Assembly: GCF_004769665.1 (NCBI RefSeq)
Contig: NZ_RQGG01000004.1
Location: 1-25,997 of the forward strand
DNA length: 25,997 nucleotides
Direction of reading: 5' to 3'
Origin: Leptospira kemamanensis
Lineage (GTDB): Bacteria; Spirochaetota; Leptospiria; Leptospirales; Leptospiraceae
The notes beneath the pieces are model-generated. The model searched no databases. It saw only the letters and a list, made by a program, of their open reading frames with translations, and was not told the origin of the DNA. The translations under genes and the position numbers were made by a program. Positions 16,561 to 23,718 of the stretch are shown here, one piece after another (position 1 is the stretch's first letter; the number at the start of each line of letters is the position of its first letter).

Positions 16561-18480
16561 ATGTTAAAAAAATCAAACATAATCTTAGTTACACTTGGAA
16601 TCATCCTTTTTGCTTTTTTACCAAATTGCAAAAAGGGAGCCGCAACAGCGACGTTAGCGTCCGATGCGGCATCCAGAGTGTATGTCGCTCCCGGGGAGAA
16701 GGATGAAGTGTATGCATTCTTATCTGGTGGGTTTAGTGGTCAGATGTCTGTATATGGAATTCCTTCCGCAAGACTCTTCAAAATCATTCCTGTGTTCTCT
16801 GTATTCCCAGAAAATGGTTATGGTTTTGATGAAGAAACCAAAGACATGTTAAAAACTACTCATGGATATGTTCCATGGGATGATAGCCATCACGTGGAAG
16901 CATCCATGACAGATGGAAAACAAGATGGACGTTGGATGTTCTTAAACGCAAACAACACTCCAAGGCTTGCAAGAATCGATTTAAAATCTTTCGAAACAAA
17001 AGAGATTTTAGAAATTCCAAACACTGCTGGTAACCATGCATCACCATTTGCTACTGAAAACACAGAGTATTTGATGGCTGCCACTCGTTTCTCTGTTCCA
17101 GTTCCACAAAGTAATGTGTCCATCGATAGTTTTTCCAAAGGTGGCTTCAAAGGAACCGTCACTATGGTAAAAGTAGACAAAAATACAGGAAGACTTTCAA
17201 TCGAATTGCAAGTGTTAGTTCCTGGTTTTGACTATGACTTATCACATTGTGGTAAAAAGAAATCTCATGACTGGTGTTTCTTCAGTAGTTACAACTCTGA
17301 ACAAGCACATAAAATGTTAGAGGTAGGAGCTTCCAAAAAAGACAAAGATTTTATCTTAGCATTCAATTGGGTTCGTGCCAAAGAATGTAAAGACCAAGGA
17401 AAAGCCTACAATTTTGGTGGAGAATACGTAAATAACTACAAAGAAGAAAACAAAGCTGCCGTCTCAACAAAGTTAAGTGGCGTGAAGATGTTAAATCCTA
17501 AGGATTGTCCAGGTATGATGTATTACATGCCTACTCCAAAAAGTCCACATGGTACCGATGTTGACTCTACTGGTGAATACATCGTTGGTGGTGGTAAATT
17601 GGCTTCTGTGATTCCAGTTCACTCATTTAGCAAAATGATAGAAGTGAAGGATAAAAAAGAACATCACTCGACTGAAATCGAAGGAATCCCAGTTCTTAAG
17701 TATGAATCCACTCTTGCAGGTGAAGTTCAAAAACCATGCCTTGGTCCACTCCATACAGAATTTGATGGACAAGGGTATGCGTATACTTCCTGTTTTGTGA
17801 GCTCAGAGGTAGTGAAGTGGAAACTGGGAACATGGGAAGTAGTACAACATTTACCAGCATACTATAGCGTTGGTCACTTATCCATCGTAGGTGGAAGTTC
17901 TACTGAACCTTATGGTAAGTATCTGATTGCGATGAACAAAATCACCAAAGACAGATTTTTACCTGTTGGTATGGAATTACCACAAAGTGCGCAACTTTAT
18001 GATATCTCTTCTGGTAAAGCTGAGTTACTCTCCGATTTCCCAACTGTTGGAGAACCACATTATTCTCAGATGATTCCAGCAAAACTCATCATGGACAAAA
18101 CTGCGAAGTTATTTCCATTGGAAGAGAACAAACACCCTTACGCGACAAAAAGTGAAAACGATGCAAGGATTGTTAAACTTGGAAACGTAACTCACATTTA
18201 CATGACTGCCATCAGATCTCACTTCAAACCAGACATCATTGAAGCAAGAAGTGGTGAAACATTGTATTTCCATGTTACTAACTTGGAACAAGACTATGAT
18301 ATCCCTCACGGTTTTGCGATTGGAAGTGCACCAAACATGACTAACCTTCTCATCATGCCAGGTGAAACTAGAACCTTTAAATGGGTAGCTCCTAAACCAG
18401 GAATTTATCCATTCTATTGCACTGACTTTTGTTCTGCTCTACACCAAGAGATGCAACAATACATCCGTGTAAGTCCGTGA
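16561..18480 (+). CDS. nosZ: nitrous oxide reductase, clade II (Sec-type)
   Basis: 639 residues. Catalyses the two-electron reduction of N2O to N2 in the periplasm. The seven CuZ histidines are all identifiable: His110 and His111 (DDSHH), His159 (GNHASP), His330 (SPHGTD), His398 (PLHTEFDG), His439 (VGHLSI) and His500 (EPHYSQ). The C-terminal cupredoxin domain has a full CuA set: His583 (DIPHG), Cys620 and Cys624 (YCTDFC), His628 and Met631 (ALHQEM). The N-terminus is a Sec signal with no twin arginine, the mark of clade II. It ends in a plausible lipobox (FLPNC), so the enzyme may be lipid-anchored. It is the first of six contiguous nos genes. Confidence 0.97.
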   Translation: MLKKSNIILVTLGIILFAFLPNCKKGAATATLASDAASRVYVAPGEKDEVYAFLSGGFSGQMSVYGIPSARLFKIIPVFSVFPENGYGFDEETKDMLKTTHGYVPWDDSHHVEASMTDGKQDGRWMFLNANNTPRLARIDLKSFETKEILEIPNTAGNHASPFATENTEYLMAATRFSVPVPQSNVSIDSFSKGGFKGTVTMVKVDKNTGRLSIELQVLVPGFDYDLSHCGKKKSHDWCFFSSYNSEQAHKMLEVGASKKDKDFILAFNWVRAKECKDQGKAYNFGGEYVNNYKEENKAAVSTKLSGVKMLNPKDCPGMMYYMPTPKSPHGTDVDSTGEYIVGGGKLASVIPVHSFSKMIEVKDKKEHHSTEIEGIPVLKYESTLAGEVQKPCLGPLHTEFDGQGYAYTSCFVSSEVVKWKLGTWEVVQHLPAYYSVGHLSIVGGSSTEPYGKYLIAMNKITKDRFLPVGMELPQSAQLYDISSGKAELLSDFPTVGEPHYSQMIPAKLIMDKTAKLFPLEENKHPYATKSENDARIVKLGNVTHIYMTAIRSHFKPDIIEARSGETLYFHVTNLEQDYDIPHGFAIGSAPNMTNLLIMPGETRTFKWVAPKPGIYPFYCTDFCSALHQEMQQYIRVSP

Positions 18481-18485
18481 AGAAT

Positions 18486-19106
18486 ATGAAAGATTTACTT
18501 TTCCAAACGTTAAGTAAAAAAAACCGACTCCTAATCTTAGGGGTCGGTGTCTTTCTTGTTCTCGTTTATTTTATCCCTATCTGGTCAATCTCCATCTCTG
18601 CTCCTCAGTATCCTGAAGGTTTAGGTATGCATATATGGATCAATCAAATCACTGGTGCCACACCTTATGATCTTAAGAACATCAATTTGTTAAATCACTA
18701 TATCGGTATGAAAGAAATCGTTTCGGAATCCATTCCTGAACTATTGTTTATGCCCTATGTATTAGCATATTTGATATTTGGTGCTTTTATCACAGAATTG
18801 TATCCTAAAGTAGGAATGGCAATTCTTGGTATCATCAACTTAATCATAGTTGGACTTGTTGGTTTATTTGATTTTTGGAGATGGGAATACAATTATGGAC
18901 ACAATCTAAATCCTGATGCTCCTATTATCATCGAAGGAATGGCATATCAACCTCCACTTCTAGGCTGTAAGGTGATGTTAAATATCACTGCTTGTAGTTA
19001 TCCTTCTTATGGTGGTATGATTTTAGCATTTAGTCTCGTCCTACTTGTATATATCCTATGGGATGAAAAACGAAGGAAAAAATCAAATGTGGTTTCAACA
19101 TCATAA
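18486..19106 (+). CDS. nosB: NosB-like polytopic membrane protein
   Basis: 206 residues from the ATG at 18486. A GTG at 18477 overlapping the nosZ stop as GTGA is an alternative start. About four to five membrane helices: residues 14-33 (LLILGVGVFLVLVYFIPIW), LLFMPYVLAYLIFGAFI, GMAILGIINLIIVGLVGLF and MILAFSLVLLVYILW. Between the first two is a periplasmic segment with MHIWINQITGATPYDLKNINLLNHYIGMK, a signature I associate with the small membrane protein encoded just after nosZ in clade II clusters. The C-terminal half has paired Cys (LLGCKVMLNITACSY). Its exact role in N2O respiration is unresolved. The symbol rests mainly on position and topology. Confidence 0.75.
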   Translation: MKDLLFQTLSKKNRLLILGVGVFLVLVYFIPIWSISISAPQYPEGLGMHIWINQITGATPYDLKNINLLNHYIGMKEIVSESIPELLFMPYVLAYLIFGAFITELYPKVGMAILGIINLIIVGLVGLFDFWRWEYNYGHNLNPDAPIIIEGMAYQPPLLGCKVMLNITACSYPSYGGMILAFSLVLLVYILWDEKRRKKSNVVSTS

Positions 19107-19473
19107 ACTCATTTTTCTCACACTCACAGTTGTCCTCTGCAACTGTGGGGAAGTGAAACCAGAAGCCTTGACAGTGGGTGAAATCAAATGTGATCACTGC
19201 TCGATGTCAATCGTGGACATGAGATTTCACACTCAACTCATTACTTACAAAGGCAAACGTTATCATTTTGATGCGATTGAATGTGCGGATCAATTCATTC
19301 ACCAAAAACAAATCAAAACCAAACAAATTTGGGTTTCTAATTATTTACAAGCTAACGAATTTATACCCAAAGAAAATGCAGTCATCATCCAAACCAAAAA
19401 AATACGATCTCCTATGGGCGGAGGATTCGCCGCTTTCAAATCTCATGAAGACGCATCACCTTACCAAAATTAA
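19087..19473 (+). CDS. nosL: NosL copper-chaperone lipoprotein
   Basis: 128 residues from the ATG at 19087, chosen because AAGGA lies upstream and the signal peptide then starts normally; the start overlaps the nosB end by 20 bp. The lipobox region is VVLCNCG. The copper-binding motif GEIKCDHCSM (Cys35, Cys38, Met40) is followed by a conserved pattern VDMRFHTQL, FDAIECADQFI and a final SPMGGGFAAF. NosL delivers Cu(I) to apo-NosZ or to NosD in the periplasm and is needed for CuZ maturation. It is complete and of usual length. Confidence 0.92.
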   Translation: MWFQHHKLIFLTLTVVLCNCGEVKPEALTVGEIKCDHCSMSIVDMRFHTQLITYKGKRYHFDAIECADQFIHQKQIKTKQIWVSNYLQANEFIPKENAVIIQTKKIRSPMGGGFAAFKSHEDASPYQN

Positions 19474-20758
19474 GGATCGCTTCAAAGTTAGTATCTTACA
19501 TTTGTTTGTTTTCCGTTTGTCTATGCCTCTTTCCTTATTTACGTTTTTTTTCCTGATTACCTTCCCAGGCAGTATTGTAGGAAAAACACATACCGTTTGT
19601 CAAAACTGTTCAATCAGCTCTGTCAAACATGCGATCCAAATGGCAAATGGTGGAGATACCATTCAAATCAAAAAAGGAACTTACAAAGAAGGTTTTATTC
19701 CTATCGCAAAATCAATTACGATCATAGGAGAGCCAGGTGTCGTTGTTGATGGACAAAAAGAAAAACATGTTTTCGGGATTTACCATGACTCTGTCAAAAT
19801 TTTGAACTTAAAAATCATAGGAAGTGGAATTTCTGACTTGGCAGAATATGCAGGTGTGTATGCAGAAAAGGTAAAACATTGTTATTTCGAAAACTTAGTA
19901 CTTGAGAACAATGTGTACGGTTTTTATCTATCTGAAACTTCTCAATGTACGATCAAAAACAGTTCCTCCATTGGCAATGCAGAGAATGAAGTTTTAGGTG
20001 GAAATGGAATCCATCTTTGGTCGTCTCACAATAACAAAATCATTGGAAACCATTTGGAAAAACATCGAGATGGCATCTATTTGGAATTTTCAGAACATTT
20101 GCAAATAGAGAACAACGAAGCAAAAGAGAACATTCGGTATGGAATGCATTTTATGTTTTCGAATGAAAATCGATTCTCGAATAATACATTCAAAAATAAT
20201 TCCGCTGGTGTGGCTGTGATGTACAGCCGAAAGATTTTTATGGAGAAAAACCAATTTCTTGAAAATTGGGGAGAAAGTTCCAATGGGATTCTATTAAAAG
20301 ATATTTCGGAAAGTGTCCTGAGTCAAAATTTATTCCAAGGAAATACAATTGCTGTTTTTGCAGATGGAATTACCAAAATCGAATTTATCGAAAACAATTT
20401 TATCGATAATGGTTGGGGCATTAAGATTTTAGGAAATACAGATCACAACCAAATCAAAAACAATAATTTTATTCAAAATGTTTTTGATATCAGTACTAAT
20501 ACAAAATCAACGACGAATGTATTCTTTCAAAACTATTGGGATCATTATGAAGGTTATGATTTAAATGCAGATCAATTTGGAGATGTTCCTCACAAAACCA
20601 TCCACTTTTTTGGTTATTGGATTGCCGTGTATCCGTTTCTAATGATCTTATATGAATCACCTGTTGTATTATTCCTGCAAGGAATCGAAAAGGCATTCCC
20701 CATCGTTACACCAATCGAGTTTGAAGACAAACAACCAAGGATGAAGGTGAGAATATGA
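19445..20758 (+). CDS. nosD: NosD periplasmic CuZ-maturation protein
   Basis: 437 residues from the ATG at 19445, overlapping the nosL end by 29 bp. An ATG at 19523 would give a tighter signal peptide. The signal region is LSLFTFFFLITFPGSIVG. The mature protein is a right-handed parallel beta-helix: VKHAIQMANGGDTIQIKKGTY, then many short repeats rich in N and G (NNKIIGNHLEKHRDGIYLEFS, MHFMFSNENRFSNNTFKNN, GVAVMYSRKIFMEKNQF). It ends in the NosD block YWDHYEGYDLNADQFGDVPH. With NosF and NosY it forms an ABC complex that drives assembly of the sulfide-bridged CuZ site. nosF begins at its stop (ATGA). Confidence 0.92.
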   Translation: MKTHHLTKIKDRFKVSILHLFVFRLSMPLSLFTFFFLITFPGSIVGKTHTVCQNCSISSVKHAIQMANGGDTIQIKKGTYKEGFIPIAKSITIIGEPGVVVDGQKEKHVFGIYHDSVKILNLKIIGSGISDLAEYAGVYAEKVKHCYFENLVLENNVYGFYLSETSQCTIKNSSSIGNAENEVLGGNGIHLWSSHNNKIIGNHLEKHRDGIYLEFSEHLQIENNEAKENIRYGMHFMFSNENRFSNNTFKNNSAGVAVMYSRKIFMEKNQFLENWGESSNGILLKDISESVLSQNLFQGNTIAVFADGITKIEFIENNFIDNGWGIKILGNTDHNQIKNNNFIQNVFDISTNTKSTTNVFFQNYWDHYEGYDLNADQFGDVPHKTIHFFGYWIAVYPFLMILYESPVVLFLQGIEKAFPIVTPIEFEDKQPRMKVRI

Positions 20759-21462
20759 TTACTGTTCAAGATGTTTCCATCAGTTATGGAACCACTAACT
20801 TAGCTGTCAAAAATGTAAGTTTTTCGATTCAATCAGGGAATATCGTTTCGATCATTGGCCCAAATGGTTCAGGCAAAAGTTCTCTCATCAAAGGAATTTT
20901 AGGACTTGTGCAACCGAAGTCAGGTTCGATCAACTTTCAAAACAAAGAAGGAAAACCGTATACGATTGGTTATATGCCTCAAACACCAAGGTTTCCGGCC
21001 AATATCAAGGTAAAGGAACTAATTTCATTTTTTAAAAAATTAGAAACTGTGAATGAAACTCGATTTGAGAATTTATTCAATCTACTGGATTTAAAACACC
21101 ATGTGGATAAAAAAATAGGTACGCTTTCCGGTGGAACAAAACAAAAAATAAGTATTTTGCAATGTTTTTCCATCCAAAAAGATTTGTATGTGATTGATGA
21201 ACCAACTGCAAGTTTAGATCCTTATATTTCCCATCTATTAAAAAATCTTTTAATAGAACAAAAAAATCAAGGTTCTCTTGTTTTATTTTCTACACATATT
21301 CTTTCAGAATTACAAGAGTTAGCAGATCGATTTTTATTATTATCGGAAGGAAACATCTTAATTGATGATACACCGAAGGATTTTCTAGAAAAAAATAACA
21401 AAGCGAATATGGATGAAGCTTTGATGCATTTCTGGAATGAGGAATACAAAACAAAAGTATGA
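20755..21462 (+). CDS. nosF: NosF ABC-transporter ATPase
   Basis: 235 residues. Walker A GPNGSGKS (35-42), Q-loop near MPQTPRF (74-80), signature LSGGTKQ (124-130), Walker B LYVIDEP (144-150) and the switch His181 (STHILSEL) are all intact. It hydrolyses ATP on the cytoplasmic side of the NosDFY complex. Start and stop overlap nosD and nosY by four bases each (ATGA), which implies translational coupling and fixed stoichiometry. Confidence 0.95.
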   Translation: MITVQDVSISYGTTNLAVKNVSFSIQSGNIVSIIGPNGSGKSSLIKGILGLVQPKSGSINFQNKEGKPYTIGYMPQTPRFPANIKVKELISFFKKLETVNETRFENLFNLLDLKHHVDKKIGTLSGGTKQKISILQCFSIQKDLYVIDEPTASLDPYISHLLKNLLIEQKNQGSLVLFSTHILSELQELADRFLLLSEGNILIDDTPKDFLEKNNKANMDEALMHFWNEEYKTKV

Positions 21463-22244
21463 AAGAGATATTACTTTTTGAAATCAAAGAAAACATTCGC
21501 AGCAGATGGATTTTCATTTATTCGGGACTGTTGGCGATTGTAATGTTGGTCTTAAGTTTTTTTGGAGACCAAAATGGAATTCGTTTGCTTGTGAGCATCA
21601 TGAATCTCACACTCATCGTCATTCCATTATATTCGATCACTTTTTCTGGTATGACATTTTTGGAATCGATGCCCTTTTCCGAAGTATTATTATCAAAGTC
21701 CGTCAGTCGTAAGTCATTGTTTTTTGGAAAATTTTTAGGAATCACAACTTCCCTTTCCATCGGCCTAGTTTTCGGACTTGGAGTTCCTGGATTCTTTTTA
21801 TTTCTAAACGATCCCAAATACCTTTTTTTATTTTTTGAACTATTGATTTTTGGAATCTTTTTAACCAATATCTTTGTCGCATTATCCTTTTTAATCGCTT
21901 CTTTTCTACGCAGGGGAGAGATTGTACTCACCATATCCTTGTTAGCTTGGCTTTATTTCTTTATCTTTTTTGATGCCATTGTGTTCATGTTGAGTTTGTA
22001 TTTAGGAGACTATCCAATAGAGATCCCATCTCTCATCATCATTCTCTTAAATCCAATTGATTTAGTGAGAATTTTTATCTTATTACAAACTAGTTCTGCC
22101 GCATTACTAGGTTTTTCCGGGGCCCTACTTTTGAAAAACGTAGGTATGTTAGGAGTGTTTCTCATCGCTTTTGTGTTTCTTTCTTTATGGGTCAGCATTC
22201 CCCTCTTTGTCTCCTACAAACGTTTTCTAAAACGGAATTTTTAA
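21459..22244 (+). CDS. nosY: NosY ABC-transporter permease
   Basis: 261 residues, ABC-2 type membrane component with six predicted helices, starting MKEILLFEIKENIRSRWIFIYSG. This is the usual NosY opening with a helix entering after an amphipathic segment. LESMPFSEVLLSKSVSRKSLFFGKFLG is the family cytoplasmic coupling region, and LLNPIDLVRIFILLQ is a typical later motif. It couples to NosF and contacts NosD in the periplasm. It is the last gene of the contiguous run; 79 bp separate it from the next gene. Confidence 0.93.
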   Translation: MKEILLFEIKENIRSRWIFIYSGLLAIVMLVLSFFGDQNGIRLLVSIMNLTLIVIPLYSITFSGMTFLESMPFSEVLLSKSVSRKSLFFGKFLGITTSLSIGLVFGLGVPGFFLFLNDPKYLFLFFELLIFGIFLTNIFVALSFLIASFLRRGEIVLTISLLAWLYFFIFFDAIVFMLSLYLGDYPIEIPSLIIILLNPIDLVRIFILLQTSSAALLGFSGALLLKNVGMLGVFLIAFVFLSLWVSIPLFVSYKRFLKRNF

Positions 22245-22268
22245 TGAACTTTTGTGAATAGTTTCATT
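22243..22268 (+). terminator. possible weak terminator after nosY
   Basis: AATGAAC (22243-22249) can pair with GTTTCATT (22261-22268) with one bulged base, followed by AATTTTC. The stem is AT-rich and the T-run is poor, so readthrough into the next gene is plausible. Confidence 0.25.
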
Positions 22269-22283
22269 AATTTTCATATAGTC

Positions 22284-22297
22284 TTGATTTAGATCAT
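22284..22297. promoter_or_regulatory. near-perfect FNR/Dnr-type palindrome after nosY
   Basis: TTGATTTAGATCAT matches TTGAT-N4-ATCAA at nine of ten positions. CATAAT (22320-22325) lies 32 bp downstream of its centre, the class II activator spacing. That would place the transcript start near 22332, inside the first codons of the next frame, so either the true start is Met5 or Met6 or the -10 is elsewhere. Confidence 0.6.
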
Positions 22298-22323
22298 GGA
22301 ACTGGATTCATTTTTGAAGCATA

Positions 22324-22749
22324 ATGAATCCAACCATGATGAAACGTTGGATACAAATCATAACGATTGTCGTTCTCCTTCCCTTTATAGGAAAAATCCT
22401 ATTTTTGGAATCAGGACTCTTCGCACAATCTTTGTACCAATTGTCTTTGGTTTGCCATTGTAACCACAACTCTGATTCCGAAGTACACCATTATGCAGAA
22501 TCTCTTCCTAAAAAAAGAATGACCTGTCACTTAAAAAAAGGTTCCGGATCCCATACTTGTACATGCTCAAAAAAGAAGATGGCAACCAAAATCATTCAGT
22601 CACAATCCATGAATCCTAGTTATGCGAAAACTGACTCAAATGTATACCAAAGAGAACTAGATCTAGTATTCATACAAATCCTTCCGAACCAAATTTTACC
22701 CATGGGTTTTTATCATCTTCCAGACAAACCACCAAAATCTTTTTCTTAA
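22324..22749 (+). CDS. small Cys/His-rich membrane-anchored protein
   Basis: 141 residues (137 if Met5 is the start). An N-terminal hydrophobic helix (IITIVVLLPFIGKILF) is followed by a metal-binding-looking segment: CHCNHNSDSEVHH, then KKRMTCHLKKGSGSHTCTCSKKK. This gives five Cys and six His within about 45 residues. The C-terminal 60 residues are unremarkable and end LPDKPPKSFS. I do not recognise a named family; I have a general impression of similar Leptospira proteins. The location behind nosY and ahead of a PCu(A)C fusion suggests copper sensing or buffering in the periplasm. An FNR-type box sits just upstream. Confidence 0.7.
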   Translation: MNPTMMKRWIQIITIVVLLPFIGKILFLESGLFAQSLYQLSLVCHCNHNSDSEVHHYAESLPKKRMTCHLKKGSGSHTCTCSKKKMATKIIQSQSMNPSYAKTDSNVYQRELDLVFIQILPNQILPMGFYHLPDKPPKSFS

Positions 22750-22765
22750 ATCTGTTTAGGATTCT

Positions 22766-22790
22766 GATTCAATTGAATCATCAATTGAAT
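22766..22790. repeat. palindrome and 12-bp tandem repeat in the gap after the Cys/His-rich gene
   Basis: GATTCAATTGAATC (22766-22779) is a perfect 14-bp palindrome. Its TCAATTGAATC core recurs 12 bp later with one change (22781-22791). This could be an operator for the lipoprotein gene or a weak terminator. Confidence 0.4.
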
Positions 22791-22855
22791 TCAAACTAAG
22801 ACACTTGGAACTCTGTTGGAAAGAGAACCTTGGATCAAGATCATAAGGAAATTAT

Positions 22856-23641
22856 ATGTTTACTAATACCATTCGTTTATTTTTAGTCGGTTTACTTCTT
22901 TGCAATTGCAGTTTCTCAACAGACAAAGCAGGAACAGAAACAACCAATCTGTTGTCCCTACTCGCTGCTTCCAATCTAAATCCTAACTGTGCCATTACAC
23001 AAGTTCAAGCGATTCCAAGTAATTTAACACAAGTAGAAAGCAAAACAAGAACTCAATACAATGTGTCAGGATGTGATACTACCGGCTTTACTAGTCTTGG
23101 CTTATCACAATCGGAAATCACCAAAGGGGCAACAGGAATATCGACTAACTCCATTTTATCGACAAATACTGATGTCATGTTAGCAACAAACAAAGGTGGA
23201 ACTAATATTGAGCTTACTTTCACACTGAATTCAGCAACGAGTAATATTGATGTGATAGCATATGGTAGTGGATCTCCACTTTCTGGCCCTACTTACCGAA
23301 TCGTTTCTGGAGCTCAAACACAATACAAAAATGGTGCAGGTGTTTATGGCAATACAGGTAAAGGTGGATCCGTTTCAGCTCCCATACCAACTCTCGGAAC
23401 AACATATACCTATTGTTTGGATTTTCAATACACATCAGGTGGCTCACGGTTTCTCAATGGATTCAATAAACCTTGTGCAGAATTAACAAACACAGAAAGA
23501 GGATCAATGTCTTACTATCCTATCATGCAAATGATGAATGTGCCCGCATACACGGGAGGTAATGCATTGGGATTTGTTTTAAACGGGGCCACAATCACTT
23601 CGTTTACGATTGGATCAATCGTTTCTAATACAGAAATGTAA
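22856..23641 (+). CDS. unrecognised lipoprotein
   Basis: 261 residues with a short signal peptide and lipobox-like LLLCNC, so a predicted lipoprotein. AAGGA lies eight bases before the ATG. The mature protein is Ser/Thr/Asn/Gly-rich and beta-prone. It has cysteines near 45 (NPNCAI), 73 (VSGCDTTG), 186 (YTYCLDFQY) and 207 (KPCAEL), probably in two disulfides. No catalytic motif is visible. The composition resembles the many genus-restricted surface lipoproteins of leptospires. It is a separate unit closed by a strong terminator. Membership in the copper/nos neighbourhood is by position only. Confidence 0.7.
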   Translation: MFTNTIRLFLVGLLLCNCSFSTDKAGTETTNLLSLLAASNLNPNCAITQVQAIPSNLTQVESKTRTQYNVSGCDTTGFTSLGLSQSEITKGATGISTNSILSTNTDVMLATNKGGTNIELTFTLNSATSNIDVIAYGSGSPLSGPTYRIVSGAQTQYKNGAGVYGNTGKGGSVSAPIPTLGTTYTYCLDFQYTSGGSRFLNGFNKPCAELTNTERGSMSYYPIMQMMNVPAYTGGNALGFVLNGATITSFTIGSIVSNTEM

Positions 23642-23659
23642 ACCGCTCTCCAAACACTT

Positions 23660-23697
23660 GTCATACTAGCGAGAAAACTCGTTAGTATGACCTTTTT
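23660..23697 (+). terminator. strong rho-independent terminator
   Basis: A 14-bp stem (23660-23673 with 23678-23691, one G-U pair), AAAA loop and C-TTTTT tail 18 bp after the lipoprotein stop. It separates this gene from the copper-fusion gene, which must therefore have its own promoter. Confidence 0.92.
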
Positions 23698-23718
23698 GGA
23701 AAAGGAAACCATAATTTT

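Noticed and set aside
21518..21934. Minus-strand open frame of 138 codons inside nosY
   Set aside because: It is antisense to an unambiguous NosY and has a Lys/Pro-rich composition typical of shadow frames.
22831..22844. TGGATCAAGATCAT, an eight-of-ten FNR-like site before the 22856 lipoprotein
   Set aside because: It has two mismatches and ends only 11 bases before the start codon, leaving no space for an activated promoter; a chance match is likely.
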